From contig JAQJVL010000670.1 of the NCBI GenBank assembly GCA_035578905.1, positions 127,001 through 191,000 on the forward strand: 64,000 bases of DNA. Reading direction: 5' to 3'. Below are positions 51,340 to 62,330 of this stretch, in pieces. The position numbers and the translations under genes were made by a program. The DNA comes from Stictocephala bisonia (Eukaryota > Arthropoda > Insecta > Hemiptera > Membracidae). Positions within the stretch are counted from its first letter, which is position 1, and each line of letters opens with the position of its first letter. The notes under the pieces were generated by a model, which worked only from the letters and a program-made list of their open reading frames with translations, ran no database searches and was not told where the DNA came from.

Positions 51340-52379
51340 AGTTATAATTTAACTATGGCAAATTATAGTGTAAATTCGTTCAAACAAGTAGATGTAATTT
51401 TATATCCAGCATATATTTACTCTTTTCACAAATATCAAGAGAATAAGTTAAACAATTAAATTTGTTTCATTACATAAACTATGTTAGGTTGGTTATATTC
51501 AAGTTGTATATTTAATTTTAAAAATTGGTATTGTAAAGCAAACCCGTTTTCAAGATGAACTAACCTCATGGTTGGTTAAAATAACACTTTCAGTAGACTC
51601 TAAATACGACAGTTATAGAAGCAAATTTAAAAAAAATACTCTTTACGTATTTAAAATATAATAAAAATAAATATTTGCATAAAATACTAAATTGATTTTT
51701 CGAAAATGTTTAGCTAGACTACCTTAATAAGACCCAGAATAAATTTATTTGCGTTAACAGATATTTTTTAATTCCCAAAATTAAGCCATCAGATGAAAAT
51801 GCCAACTTTTTACGCATACTCTCTCTAAGTGATCTATTTTCATTGCCAACTAGATTAATTCGTAGAAGATACATGTAATTATTGACAATTTGTTTGCAAG
51901 CCCAATTTAATTTGCCTGCGTGTATGTATTTTAAATACTTGTTGACAGCTGGTATGTATTTCAAATAAGTGTTGACACTCATATCATACTAAAACTTAAA
52001 CCATGAAATCATTTATAACTGACACAATTGGATCTGAAACAATGTGTAATGGTAAAACGTTTAATAAATACTTAACTATATGGAGAACGTTTGTGCATAC
52101 GTAAGAAACAATAGTATTCAAAGTTACATCAGCACCAGGTGCTACTAGTTAGGTTATGCCCTAGATTCCCAGTCAAGAACTGACTCAGTGAGACCTCTAT
52201 GAACACTTTGTAAAGTAATTTATGAGGTTTTCGTAGACGTTTCATTTATTATTTACCTGAATGGTTTTGTATTATACGAGTACGTACATACATTTAAGTT
52301 TGTATTTTACTATTTAATTCAATAATATTTTATTTTACAAATTTTGATTGATACTAATTAGTCATTTCGTAATTTACTC
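51340..52379. other. AT-rich stretch, nothing recognised
   Basis: No coding or repeat signal. Confidence 0.6.
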
Positions 52380-53043
52380 TTAACCCTTAGGCTCGGGCTG
52401 ACGTCCATATGATGGCGCGTAGTTTTACTGCATATGACGGGACGAAGTTATATGGACGCCGCGCGATGTTCCGTCAGATGCTGGTTTCTATCGGCAGTTT
52501 GACTAACTATTTGGAGTTGATTCCAATTAATTGGAGACCAATTTGGTATTGTACTGCAATATAATCTTATTGAGATTTTTTTTTCGTTGTGTTGTATATT
52601 GTGTTTCAGTTATCTGTTAATATTGTTTTCAGGCTGGAATATTACGTTCGGCAATCGGTATACTGTTTATATTGTCTGTTACGTTTAGTTATCCTTTTCT
52701 TTCTATTATGGTTATTTTATTTGTGAATAGTTTACTATGGTGTGTATTTCAGTTAAAGTTTTTTTAGTGTTTTTATATCGATGATGTCTCGTCAAGGTGA
52801 TATTGACAGATGGATAGACAGTCCACTAAAAATATTTATAATTGTCCCTTAAAACATTTATATTTAACATATTAAAGTTAAACAGTTTTATTACATTTTA
52901 GCTAAAGCTTTATATAAATTGACCTAAAAATAACCGAAATAAAAGTGTTTATAGTAAAGTCTCTATTTCACTTGCTGAGTAGATAAAAAACTTACGTAGC
53001 AGGGTTCTGACGGGCAATAGAAATATACGCGTCAAAGGGTTAC
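52380..53043. mobile_element. piggyBac-like MITE candidate
   Basis: The left end is TTAA followed by CCCTTAGGCTCGGG (52380). The right end reads CGCGTCAAAGGG followed by TTAC (ending 53043). TTAA targets and CCCTT-type ends are the piggyBac signature; the right target would have lost one A. A subterminal inverted pair (GACGTCCATAT at 52400-52410, ATATGGACGCC near 52450) adds support. There is no transposase in the ~656 bp. Similarity between the two ends is short. Confidence 0.4.
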
Positions 53044-53159
53044 TGTCAAATATCATGGGGAACTTCAGAAAAATATAAATTAGGTTCTGCCTCATTAAGT
53101 AACATATACATGAAATGAAAGTGGTATTTTTTGCCAAACGGTCTGTGAGATTTATAGAT

Positions 53160-53245
53160 TAGATTCTTGATAAAAATACTACCCACACATCTACCCATAC
53201 TTGTACAGTGATAATCACCCACCCACCTGTTCATACAATTACAGT
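53160..53245 (-). repeat. Short relative of the 36-bp minisatellite
   Basis: About one and a half units on the minus strand, seen as ACAGTGATAATCACCCACCC and CTACCCATAC. Confidence 0.7.
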
Positions 53246-53441
53246 AGGCCAAAATATTAAATTGATTTAGCGATTCAAAAACATTTATTTGAGTAAATAA
53301 TGATTGATTCCGTAAAAACAATGGTATTGGTAAATGTAGTCAAAACGTCCTAATCCTACTAGGTGAATGGAAAAATCATGCTTTAATCGGCTCTTTTGCT
53401 CTCATGTTTGAAAGACTACGTTCCTTCCTGACTCTTATGCA

Positions 53442-54242
53442 GGCCAAATAATACCGTGCCGAACACTGATTGACAGCTCATCTGCTCTGTTCGGAGTTAT
53501 GGGGCAATTTGGATACAGCTTTATTACCCCGAGCCGAGTGATGAACCAAGCATCAATTTTGGCCAAACCACAAAACCACGTACTTTACAGGTCACGTGCT
53601 TTAATTAAATTTAAAGTGCTGTATTGTTGTAGTTTATAGATGTTTTACAGTTTTATAATGTCTACATGGCTAGTTCACAGACAATAGCAGAGGTTGTATG
53701 TTTTTATCTTCATTTATCAGCAATTCAGAAAAGTAAAGAAAAGAGAGGTTGGTGGAAAGAATATTTTCTGCAAGGATAAATGGTGGCACAGTATTACGCT
53801 GACTCTGAAGTTTCAGCGTCTAAGTGGTATATACAATAATGTTACCCGCATGTCACCAAAATAGATCTAAATCCCACAAGAGAGCGGCTTCTGTAAGCCT
53901 TGATAAATACTATTTGTCTTTTTCACTCCACTCCATCGTTGAACTTATTACATTAATTTAAGCCAATTAAAAATACACTAAACTTATTACAACTAATAAA
54001 AACTGGACTAAAAACCAACACATTCAGTTATCCATAAGTTCTAGATCTAGCTCGATGCGCTGAGGTTTTTGTGTTACAGTACGAAGTTACGAAAATGGCA
54101 CACACAACCAACCCCGAACTGAGGGCCTTTGATGCTCGCCACGACACTCACGACTGCACTCGGACCATTACACACTAACGTAACATGTCGAAATGTTACA
54201 CGATGGTTGTACGGTTCGGTTTCGGCTCGGTATTGTGTGGCC
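53442..54242 (+). mobile_element. Short PIF/Harbinger-like element
   Basis: The terminal inverted repeats are GGCCAAATAATACCGTGCCG (from 53442) and, on the minus strand from 54242, GGCCACACAATACCGAGCCG. They agree at 17 of 20 positions, and GAA follows in both. The 801-bp interior holds a decayed transposase start. GGCC-type ends fit PIF/Harbinger. No clean 3-bp target duplication is visible. Minisatellite relatives in the same orientation lie on both sides. Confidence 0.65.
53666..53875 (+). pseudogene. Harbinger-type transposase N-terminal remnant
   Basis: From the ATG at 53666 a 37-codon frame reads MASSQTIAEV, then KSKEKRGWWKEYF, to a TAA at 53777. A second frame continues with CKDKWWHSITL and LSGIYNNVTRMSPK, then stops. 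The order of an aliphatic start, R-x-WW, and 'Y-N-x-TRMSP' is that of PIF/Harbinger-family nucleases before the DDE domain. The catalytic domain is absent. Confidence 0.5.
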
Positions 54243-54259
54243 AGCCGACTAACACAACA

Positions 54260-54325
54260 GGTCCAGTGGTAGTCACCCATCCACCACACCATACACGTAC
54301 AGTGGTAATCACCCACCTACAAAAT
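54260..54325 (-). repeat. Short relative of the 36-bp minisatellite
   Basis: Nearly two units on the minus strand, including CCATACACGTACAGTGGTAA and TCACCCATCCACC. It lies just outside the right end of the Harbinger-like element. Confidence 0.75.
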
Positions 54326-55410
54326 TACATTGGTCTTAAGAAATAAAACATTGTTACAACCGTTTGTCCTAACACATATATTCTAACACATCTTATTGTC
54401 CTAACACTGACCCATTCCATTTCACGTCTAATAGAAAGTCTACAGTATGACTAAAGTTTAGATTAACATTTACCATAGTTCTATACATGTGTTAGGTTTT
54501 GTAGTTTAAAGATTTGTCTATCATGGATTTCAGTACTAAGATAGATAACTTATACACCTATGAAATAGAAAACCTATAGGTGTTCCTATTTTCTCTAAAC
54601 TTTTTTTCCCATTATAGAGCAATGTATTAATGTGCTATTAATAATATTTCAGTTATTAGTAATGTATTAATATTTTTTACTGACAATAATTTTGGACAAT
54701 ATTCCAAAACCATCAATCAAATTTTAGCAACATTGAGTAGTGAGGAAAACGTGATAGTTATTGGAGCTTAGAATCTCTTCAATATTCTGTGGCGCTAAAC
54801 CCCAGGGGGCAATACAACCGAGTTCGGTGGCAGTTCACCAGAATATTGCATTTGGTACAAAGTGTGAGCAGATGTTCCTAGTTGGAAAGAAAAACTGTAT
54901 CTTCTCTATCATAGTTTATGTAAATTCATAATTGTCGCAAAGTAAACCACAGTACAAATACACTGTAGTAAGTACATTTAGGATAGTCTACTGGACTGTA
55001 GGGTCTTGGCAAGCACAAATTTAAATTGTATAGTATTGAGCATGGTGTTTGTATTTCTAATAAAATATTTACCATAAAATATAAATATTCAGTAATAAAT
55101 GGTATATTATTTCTTTTGTAATCTAAATTTTGTATCTTGAATAAGATTGATACGACTAGTATTTTTAAAACTACATGTTGGCATAAATAGGTAGTATGTA
55201 TGGAGTTCCATAGTTCTACAATACTTAAACCCAAAACATAAATTCCGTTAGAACCACTACAATATAAATACAAATACGAAAAATACACAAAACATCATAT
55301 CCAAAAACACAATGTTCATAACACGGTGAAATTAGAGTGTTAAAATAGTTAACACATTATAAATATGCTTATTCTTCAAGGGAACCGGAAATATATTATA
55401 GGTTACTTTA
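54326..55410. other. AT-rich stretch, nothing recognised
   Basis: A small AT-poorer patch at 54790-54840 has no identifiable content. Confidence 0.55.
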
Positions 55411-55470
55411 GTTGATATATATAATTGTAGCTATATATATCAACTATATATAGTGGCTATATATAGCCAC
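55411..55470. repeat. Two adjacent AT-rich palindromes
   Basis: GTTGATATATATA ... TATATATATCAAC (55411-55444) is followed 8 bp later by the perfect palindrome GTGGCTATATATAGCCAC (55453-55470). Confidence 0.85.
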
Positions 55471-56560
55471 ATATACAATAAACTACTGATTTTTTTTTTG
55501 TAAATGTTTTACAAATAAAGTTAAGTATCATTATATCGGCCAGTTATCCAATACATTGATTGTGACTGTATGGAAATAAATAGTTGGTCATTGTTACCAG
55601 GCAGGATCATGTTAGCGAACTTCAAAATGACGAAATAATGGATGCTCATGAGTAATTTCAAGATTCGTGATGTGTTCCTAAGCTATGAATACTTAAAGTG
55701 TGATCTGAAGAGCAATTAAATGTTGTAATTTTTTTGTTGTTGTCACAATAAATAATATTAATTTTATTTCCAAGGGAATTTTGTTTAAATAATGTAAAAT
55801 ATTTTAATCCTTTTAAAATCATCCATATAACAAACGATTTTGAAAATGTTTCTTTTTTAACTATCTACAACTTTAAATATATAGATAATTAGCCATAGTC
55901 TTGAGAATAATATGCAGATTGGAGTAAATAAAGGTTCAGATTAGACAATTGGTGGTGGTTGAAGGAACTTCCGGTATAGATGGTAGAGGGTGTAACACAT
56001 TTTTTGTACTCCTCTTTTACTAAAAATGTACTTCCTTTAATGACAATTATTTTAAAATTTATTAGCATTTCTGTTAAAGAACTGATTTTTTCTTCATACA
56101 CATCTCACTCAAACAAAATCTCTTATGATATTTTCTATAATACAAGAATTCCTGTTAGTCATTAATTTTAATGAAATTGAATTGTTTAAAACCTCGTTCT
56201 CTGCTAATTTTGCTCTACTCCATTTAAACAAGTTGTGATGAAATTTAATTCTTCTCTGATATTTACTTTTAGTGATTACGGACAGTATTTTATTTCTTAA
56301 TAACATTTCAGTAAATCAATTCGTAGTAGGCCTAGTACTAATATTTTTGTTTACGTAATAAATATTTTACAAACTACCATTACATCACTAAAATATGTAG
56401 TAGACTTCTCTATCTTTCTTTTAGCTTCAGGTATTTTTTAATGATAATAAGTAAACATATTTTACTGCAAATAAGCGATCACTTAACATGTAATCAGTTA
56501 TTTATGTCATAATTTGTATTTTATTATCAGATATTGATGTTTTCAAACTTATAATAGCTT
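55471..56560. other. AT-rich stretch, nothing recognised
   Basis: No coding or repeat signal. Confidence 0.6.
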
Positions 56561-56592
56561 TTTAATTAGCGTAATACGTGTCGGTACATATA

Positions 56593-56906
56593 CAGTACAA
56601 GTAAATGTCACACAACACAAATTTATTACAATGTAAGCACAAAATGCACAAATATATTACAATACAAGTACAAAATGCACAAATATTATGGTGAACGATT
56701 TCGGTGAACCACGCTCACCTTCTTTAGACCAGAGGGATTCACAAAATAATTCTTTTGTGAATCACTCTGGTCTGAGGAAGGTGAGCGTGGTTCACCGAAA
56801 TCGTTCACCATAATATTTGTGCATTTTGTACTTGTACTGTTGTATATTAGTGCATTTTGTGCTTACATTGTAATAAATTTATGTTGTGTGACGTTTACTT
56901 GTACTG
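56593..56906. mobile_element. Tc1/mariner-type foldback MITE, copy 3 (most complete)
   Basis: Long inverted arms begin CAGTACAAGTAAATGTCACA (56593) and end CTTGTACTG (56906), with TA on both sides. The arms meet at a short centre near 56750 (CACAAAATAATTCTTTTGTG). It is almost fully self-complementary and carries no ORF. The ~30 bp left of 56593 (TTTTAATTAGCGTAATACG and onwards) also match the left flank of copy 1. Confidence 0.85.
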
Positions 56907-58434
56907 TACTTATAATAATTGATCTTGCTGCTGAAGAACCTCCTTCAAGTTCCATTTACCAAATATGGATTGCATTTCCTTATTTACGGAATAAGAAATA
57001 GAAGAAACATAAATAAACCCATGAACATTTTTCTAAATATACAAGAGTTTACATAATATACAGATAGTATATGCTAAGGTTTCCAATTATACTAACCAAC
57101 ATAAGCCAATTTAGTGGAATCAGAGATGATACCCCAAGAATACAGACGTCTGAGTCAGCATATTTAGTACAGTATCTAGGTAAATAAAAAGTTTGGTAAT
57201 AATTTCCAGTTATTGTAAAGACGTGTGGAGCGAAAGAAAATAAAAAATAACCAATATTCTTTAAAATTATGTATTTTAAGTGTGATAACATTTAAATGAC
57301 TCATACTATTATTAGCTTTCCAAAATGTGTGAAGTATTTAATTAATAGAACGAATAAAGTGTACCAAAAGCTGAATACTGTGCCAATATAAATATTTTAC
57401 GTTTCCATGTTTGAACAGTACCCAAGAGCTGTGTTTATTACACATTTGACAGTGGTTTGCCAGCTATTGAAACAGAAGGAGTTGTAAAGAAAACATTATT
57501 GTTTCTGTACTTTGTCCTCTTACTCAACCATCACAAAATTATCGGAAACTATATTTTTCTTTTGCGTAAAAACAGGTGCGAAAAAAGGGGTAGACGTTTA
57601 CCATGTTATTCAATTATAAGAAATAAACATAAATTAGTATTTTGATTGAAGGTAATACTGTTTTTATACAGTACTTCATGTTTTACTGAGTAATAAAATT
57701 TGTCAGTGAAAATCTATTATAATTAATTAAACAAACAATGTTTAAAAAACTTTAAATAGTTAATCTATTTATATTAAAATATATCATTAAACTACTTAAG
57801 GTATAAGAAAAAATATACAACATGTACAATTTAAAATATTAGATGAATATCAATTACCACACTAATCATATTTGCTATGTGCTCATGGTTGATTTATGTG
57901 TTCCATATCTTTTAAAACGATCTTATATATATATTAGGCTTTGTACCTATACTGCATTAAATGTTTATTATGTAACAGTCACCATTTTCATCATATGTTT
58001 AAAGTGGCATATATTACTTATGAAGTTAAATCAGTTAAAGTGTTTTAAAGTTTGCACGTTGAGGTTATGACAGCCATGTGTCTTAAATGTGAAATAATAA
58101 GCTTAAAAGTACACATGTGGTAGAATATTGGAGCTCAGTTTTCCTTATTAAAAGTGTGTACCTTTGAAACATTGAACTTGGTGTTATTTAAAATAAAATA
58201 TTTTTGACGTAGGTCAATATATTAGGCATTTATAATTGTTTTTTATCTGTCTATGGGTATGTAAATAGTAATAAAAATGTTCTTCTCCATTGTGATAGAA
58301 TTACCTGATTATACAAGACATATCGCATTATTAATGTACGATTATAGAAGTAAAGTTTAAATTGTTAACTATATAAATAATATTGTATCTTATTACTAAG
58401 GCAATCAAAATACTATAAATACTTCAAGTTGATG
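56907..58434. other. AT-rich stretch, nothing recognised
   Basis: No coding or repeat signal. Confidence 0.6.
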
Positions 58435-59313
58435 TTATAATAGAGGTTTATATTACCTTATATTCAGTCAAGTGGCCCAACCGTCAAGTGGTCAGATGGT
58501 GACCGGTAGTAGTCGCCAACTCATGTAGTCATTCTCAAGCCGAAAATACATAAAATCTTCACTCTTGTGAGGTCATCATAAGTCTTCAAAAACACTGAAC
58601 ACACACGCACGGACGACACACAAAAAACACGAGCGGACATTTAATAAAATTAAAATATGGCAGACACACGGCCGGTACACGGCACGGGTGATGCAGGTTG
58701 CGATTCTTGTCTGTGTCTATACCCGCGCCGTGTACCGGCCGTGTGTCTGCCATATTTTAAAAAACACTGAACACACACGCACGGAATACACACAAAAAAC
58801 ACAAGCGGACATTTAATAAAATTAAAATATGGCAGACACACGGCCGGTACACGGCACGGGTGATGCAGGTTGCGATTCTTGTCTGTGTCTATACCCGCGC
58901 CGTGTACCGGCCGTGTGTCTGCCATATTTTAAAAAACACTGAACACACACGCACGGAATACACACAAAAAACACAAGCGGACATTTAATAAAATTAAAAT
59001 ATGGCAGACACACGGCCGGTACACGGCACGGGTGATGCAGGTTGCGATTCTTGTCTGTGTCTATACCCGCGCCGTGTACCGGCCGTGTGTCTGCCATATT
59101 TTAATTTTATTAAATTTCCGCTTGTGTTTTTTGTGTGTCGTCTGTGCGTGTGTGTTCAGTGTTTTTGAAGACTTATGTCGACCTCACAAGAGTGAAGATT
59201 TTATGTATTTTTGGCTTGAGAATGACTAAATGACTTAGTCAAAACCGGTCGCCATCTGACGACGTGATGGGCCACTTGACTGAATATAAGGTAATATAAA
59301 CATCTAGTATAAT
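58435..59313. mobile_element. Foldback element with tandem hairpin core
   Basis: The outer arms are inverted repeats. The left starts GTTTATATTACCTTATATTC at 58446; the right ends with its complement at 59301, and weaker matching extends about 10 bp further out on each side. Each arm is about 200 bp and includes AGTCAAGTGGCCCA and AAAATCTTCACTCTTGTGAG. The centre is a 172-bp tandem (separate entry). No transposase is seen. The layout recalls Foldback-type elements, but the terminal sequence matches no family I know. Confidence 0.8.
58657..59101. repeat. 172-bp tandem, each unit carrying a 27-bp hairpin
   Basis: Units start ATGGCAGACACACGG at 58657, 58829 and 59001 (the last partial). Within each, the 27-bp arm from ATGGCAGACAC to GTACACGGC has a perfect inverted copy ending CTGTGTCTGCCAT-like, separated by about 45 bp. 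The duplicate 91-aa minus-strand frames (58650-58925, 58822-59097) only reflect the tandem. Confidence 0.9.
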
Positions 59314-61264
59314 TAGACAGTGGTCTGGAGGCAATTAATTATAAAATTAAGTTGATGTACTTTTAAATAATATTTAAGTATGGTATACTTTTATAATTAA
59401 TTATATTTTGTTGTTTTTGGTGTTAGTATTTCGTTCGTATAAGGGAGAGGGATTTAGGGCCTTTTATGAAGTTTTGTATGTAATAGGTCCATTATCATCA
59501 AAATGACTGACTTATTTCTATTAATAAAATACTTACAAATTACGTATTATTTATAAAGGTTGAGTTAATTTCCAAAATGAATATTCAACAATTATAATAT
59601 TATTCTTGTTTTACTATTTTTAATAGATTAATCAAATAATTATTAAGTCTGTTTATATAAATTGCACTTATATTAGTTGTAATTATATTTTTGTGTGGTT
59701 ATCTTATAGAATAAGAAGTAACTTTAAAATCAAACTAAAATCCCGAAACAGCTTTATTATATAAAACAATTATATAACTTCTTCATAAAAATTCTACCTA
59801 TAACAGACAAGCTATAACTACCACTAATCTTTGCACATACTAAATACCTACAGAGCTGAAGTGATCATTATAGAACGTCTTCATTTATTTTTGTTAGTAT
59901 ACTCATTTAACTTAATTCATATAACCCAATATATAGGTTATTATGATTAAATTTATTGTTTTTTTCTATAATTCATTGATTTATAGAATATTTAATTTTA
60001 GTATTTTTTCAAGAGACAGAGTAAAATTGTTTAGAAGAAGCAACGTAAAAATCTTCCATAAATATATGATTGGATACAATAATATTGGAAAACATTGAAT
60101 ATGATTATTGCGTTAATAATATCAATTAATCCACAGTCACAATTAGCTTTTATCAATTAGTAACAATATATGAACAATTTGTTTTATATAGAGACTTCTT
60201 TTTGTATCGCTTTTATGCATGGCGTTATTTGTTTTGCTATATGCATTAATCATACACCTACAACATAATGATACTTTCAAATTATAGTATTTGGAACAAG
60301 TTTACTTCGTAAGTTAGACATTTACTCAAACCTGGCAACACAAACTTTGTCATTGTAATTTTTAGAATGATTTGGACATTTAAACATTCTTGAAATGTAT
60401 TTAAAAATATAGACTTGCAAACCCATTGTAATAAACCAAATTATTTTCTAATTTACCCGGCTTAAAAAATGAGATTCAAAGGCTAAGATAACGAAAGTTA
60501 TCTGGGTTTGAGAGGAACTAAATGGTCCTTAATTTACTAGAACCTAATTTGCTACAGCGAAACATTCCAACAACTAACCTCCAACGGATCGAAATTGGTT
60601 GTTAATTAAAGGTTCCCTATCTGCACAATATTTTGGGGGATTTACATTACAATCTTTACATGTATTCTATAGAGGTTTAATTAAATATATCTCTATAACA
60701 TATATCAGTGTAAAACATTCTAACATATGTAAATCCAAAATATTCAATGTTAAATATATTTATATCCAAATGTTTATCATTATTAATAGTCTATTAACAA
60801 ATTAAATTACTTATTAACCATGGTTAAAGTCTACCTATTATGAGCGGTCTATACACAACAAAGTATTTATCCAACTACTAGTTTCTAAACAGTATTTCCC
60901 TAACATTTTAAATTAAAGAGTAAAATTAAACTGTGAATTTATAAGAAAAAAATACTTCATAGAATGAGCTTGCCTACATTTATTTTATTATTTATGATTT
61001 GACATATTATTGATAATGACATACTGGTATATGAAGGCAAATACCAACTGTCTAATCCACTAAAATATTAGCTTAAAGTAAAAAAAAATAAATTCAATAA
61101 AATTATATATGTATCAATTCGAAAGGAAATAACACAAACGCAAATTTTTTTAAATAATAAGTTTATAAAATTTGCTTTTACTTAATCACTTATCGGTGAG
61201 ATGTATAAAAGAGGATTTAATGAATGAAGATATCAAATACAACATATATTATAACCAAAAACGG
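59314..61264. other. AT-rich stretch, nothing recognised
   Basis: No gene or clear repeat. Confidence 0.6.
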
Positions 61265-62330
61265 ATTATTGCAAGTGTCCATCTAGCTCACACTAGCTTA
61301 TATAGCATTTATGGAACATTGTAATGCTAAAGGGAAGGGTAAACATCTCTCCTCATGCCTGTAAATAGTGTAAATTACGCTTACACTAGCCTTTATGGTG
61401 TTGATTTAACACACAGATGAGCGTGAACGGCCCCCTACTCATCTACACATCTGTAAATATGGCAATATACACTCACACTAGCCTTTATGGTGTTGATGGA
61501 ACACTATGAAGAAAGTTATTATTTTATGTTAAATACCATGATCATTACCACTGCACGTGTATGGGTGGGCGGATGGGTCATTACCACTGCATGTGTATGG
61601 GTGGGCGGGTGGGTAATTCCCCCATGGTTAATAAGTTTAATAATAACTCCTGGTGTGGTACGTACGTTAGTACCACCGTACGTGTATGGGAGCGCGGGAA
61701 GAAGAGTACTCTTACGCACTGCGAGAAGCCTCTCAATTCATGCTTGGACCAAGACTAGTAGTAGTCGTAGTAGAGCAGGGTTTCATGAAGAGCCTTATTT
61801 CAATATTTTGACAATAATAAAAAAAAGCAGTTTAGTCTAAATATAAATGTATAATTTAAAAACAAGATAACTGTATGTAAGAGCAAACCTGTAGTTGCAA
61901 TCGGTGATGATCCTTCACTGAAATTTTTTTTATATGCCACATATAAGCGTGAACGGCCCCCTACTCATCCACACATCTGTAAATTATGGTAATTATGCAC
62001 ATACTAGCGTACATCATGTCGGTAGAACACTCACGTTACATATGAGCGTAAAAGGCTCCCCTGAATATCCACACGACCAAATTAAGTCAATTACGTTTAC
62101 AATAGCCCTATATGGCGTTGATTCACCACAGTTGTGCCATAGATGAGAGTAAGCGGATCTCCTGCTCACCTAAAGACTTGTACATGATGTCAATCATGCA
62201 CATACAGTACTAACGTATATGGCGTTGATAGACTACATTTTTGTTAAAGATGAACCCAAACAGCCTTCCTGCCCTTTGATGGACTGTTTAAACGATGTCA
62301 ATCAGGCACACACTTGCCAGTATAATATAA
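61265..62330. repeat. Diverged ~90-110-bp tandem array, interrupted
   Basis: At least six diverged units share CACACTAGCCTTTATGGTGT, GATGGAACAC, AGCGTGAACGGCCCCCTACT and CACATCTGTAAAT. They start near 61290, 61390, 61481, 62004, 62103 and 62214. Unit 3 is split: its first ~25 bp end at 61505 and the rest resumes near 61937. Confidence 0.8.
61506..61936. mobile_element. Insertion carrying the 36-bp minisatellite
   Basis: About 430 bp interrupts a unit of the surrounding array. It contains two good and one displaced 36-bp units (61549-61690, core GTATGGGTGGGCGGATGGGT) related to the array at 50 kb. The ends are not sharply defined and no terminal repeats are obvious. Confidence 0.5.

Noticed and set aside
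58650..59097. Two identical 91-aa proteins on the minus strand
   Set aside because: They only reflect the 172-bp tandem inside a foldback element.
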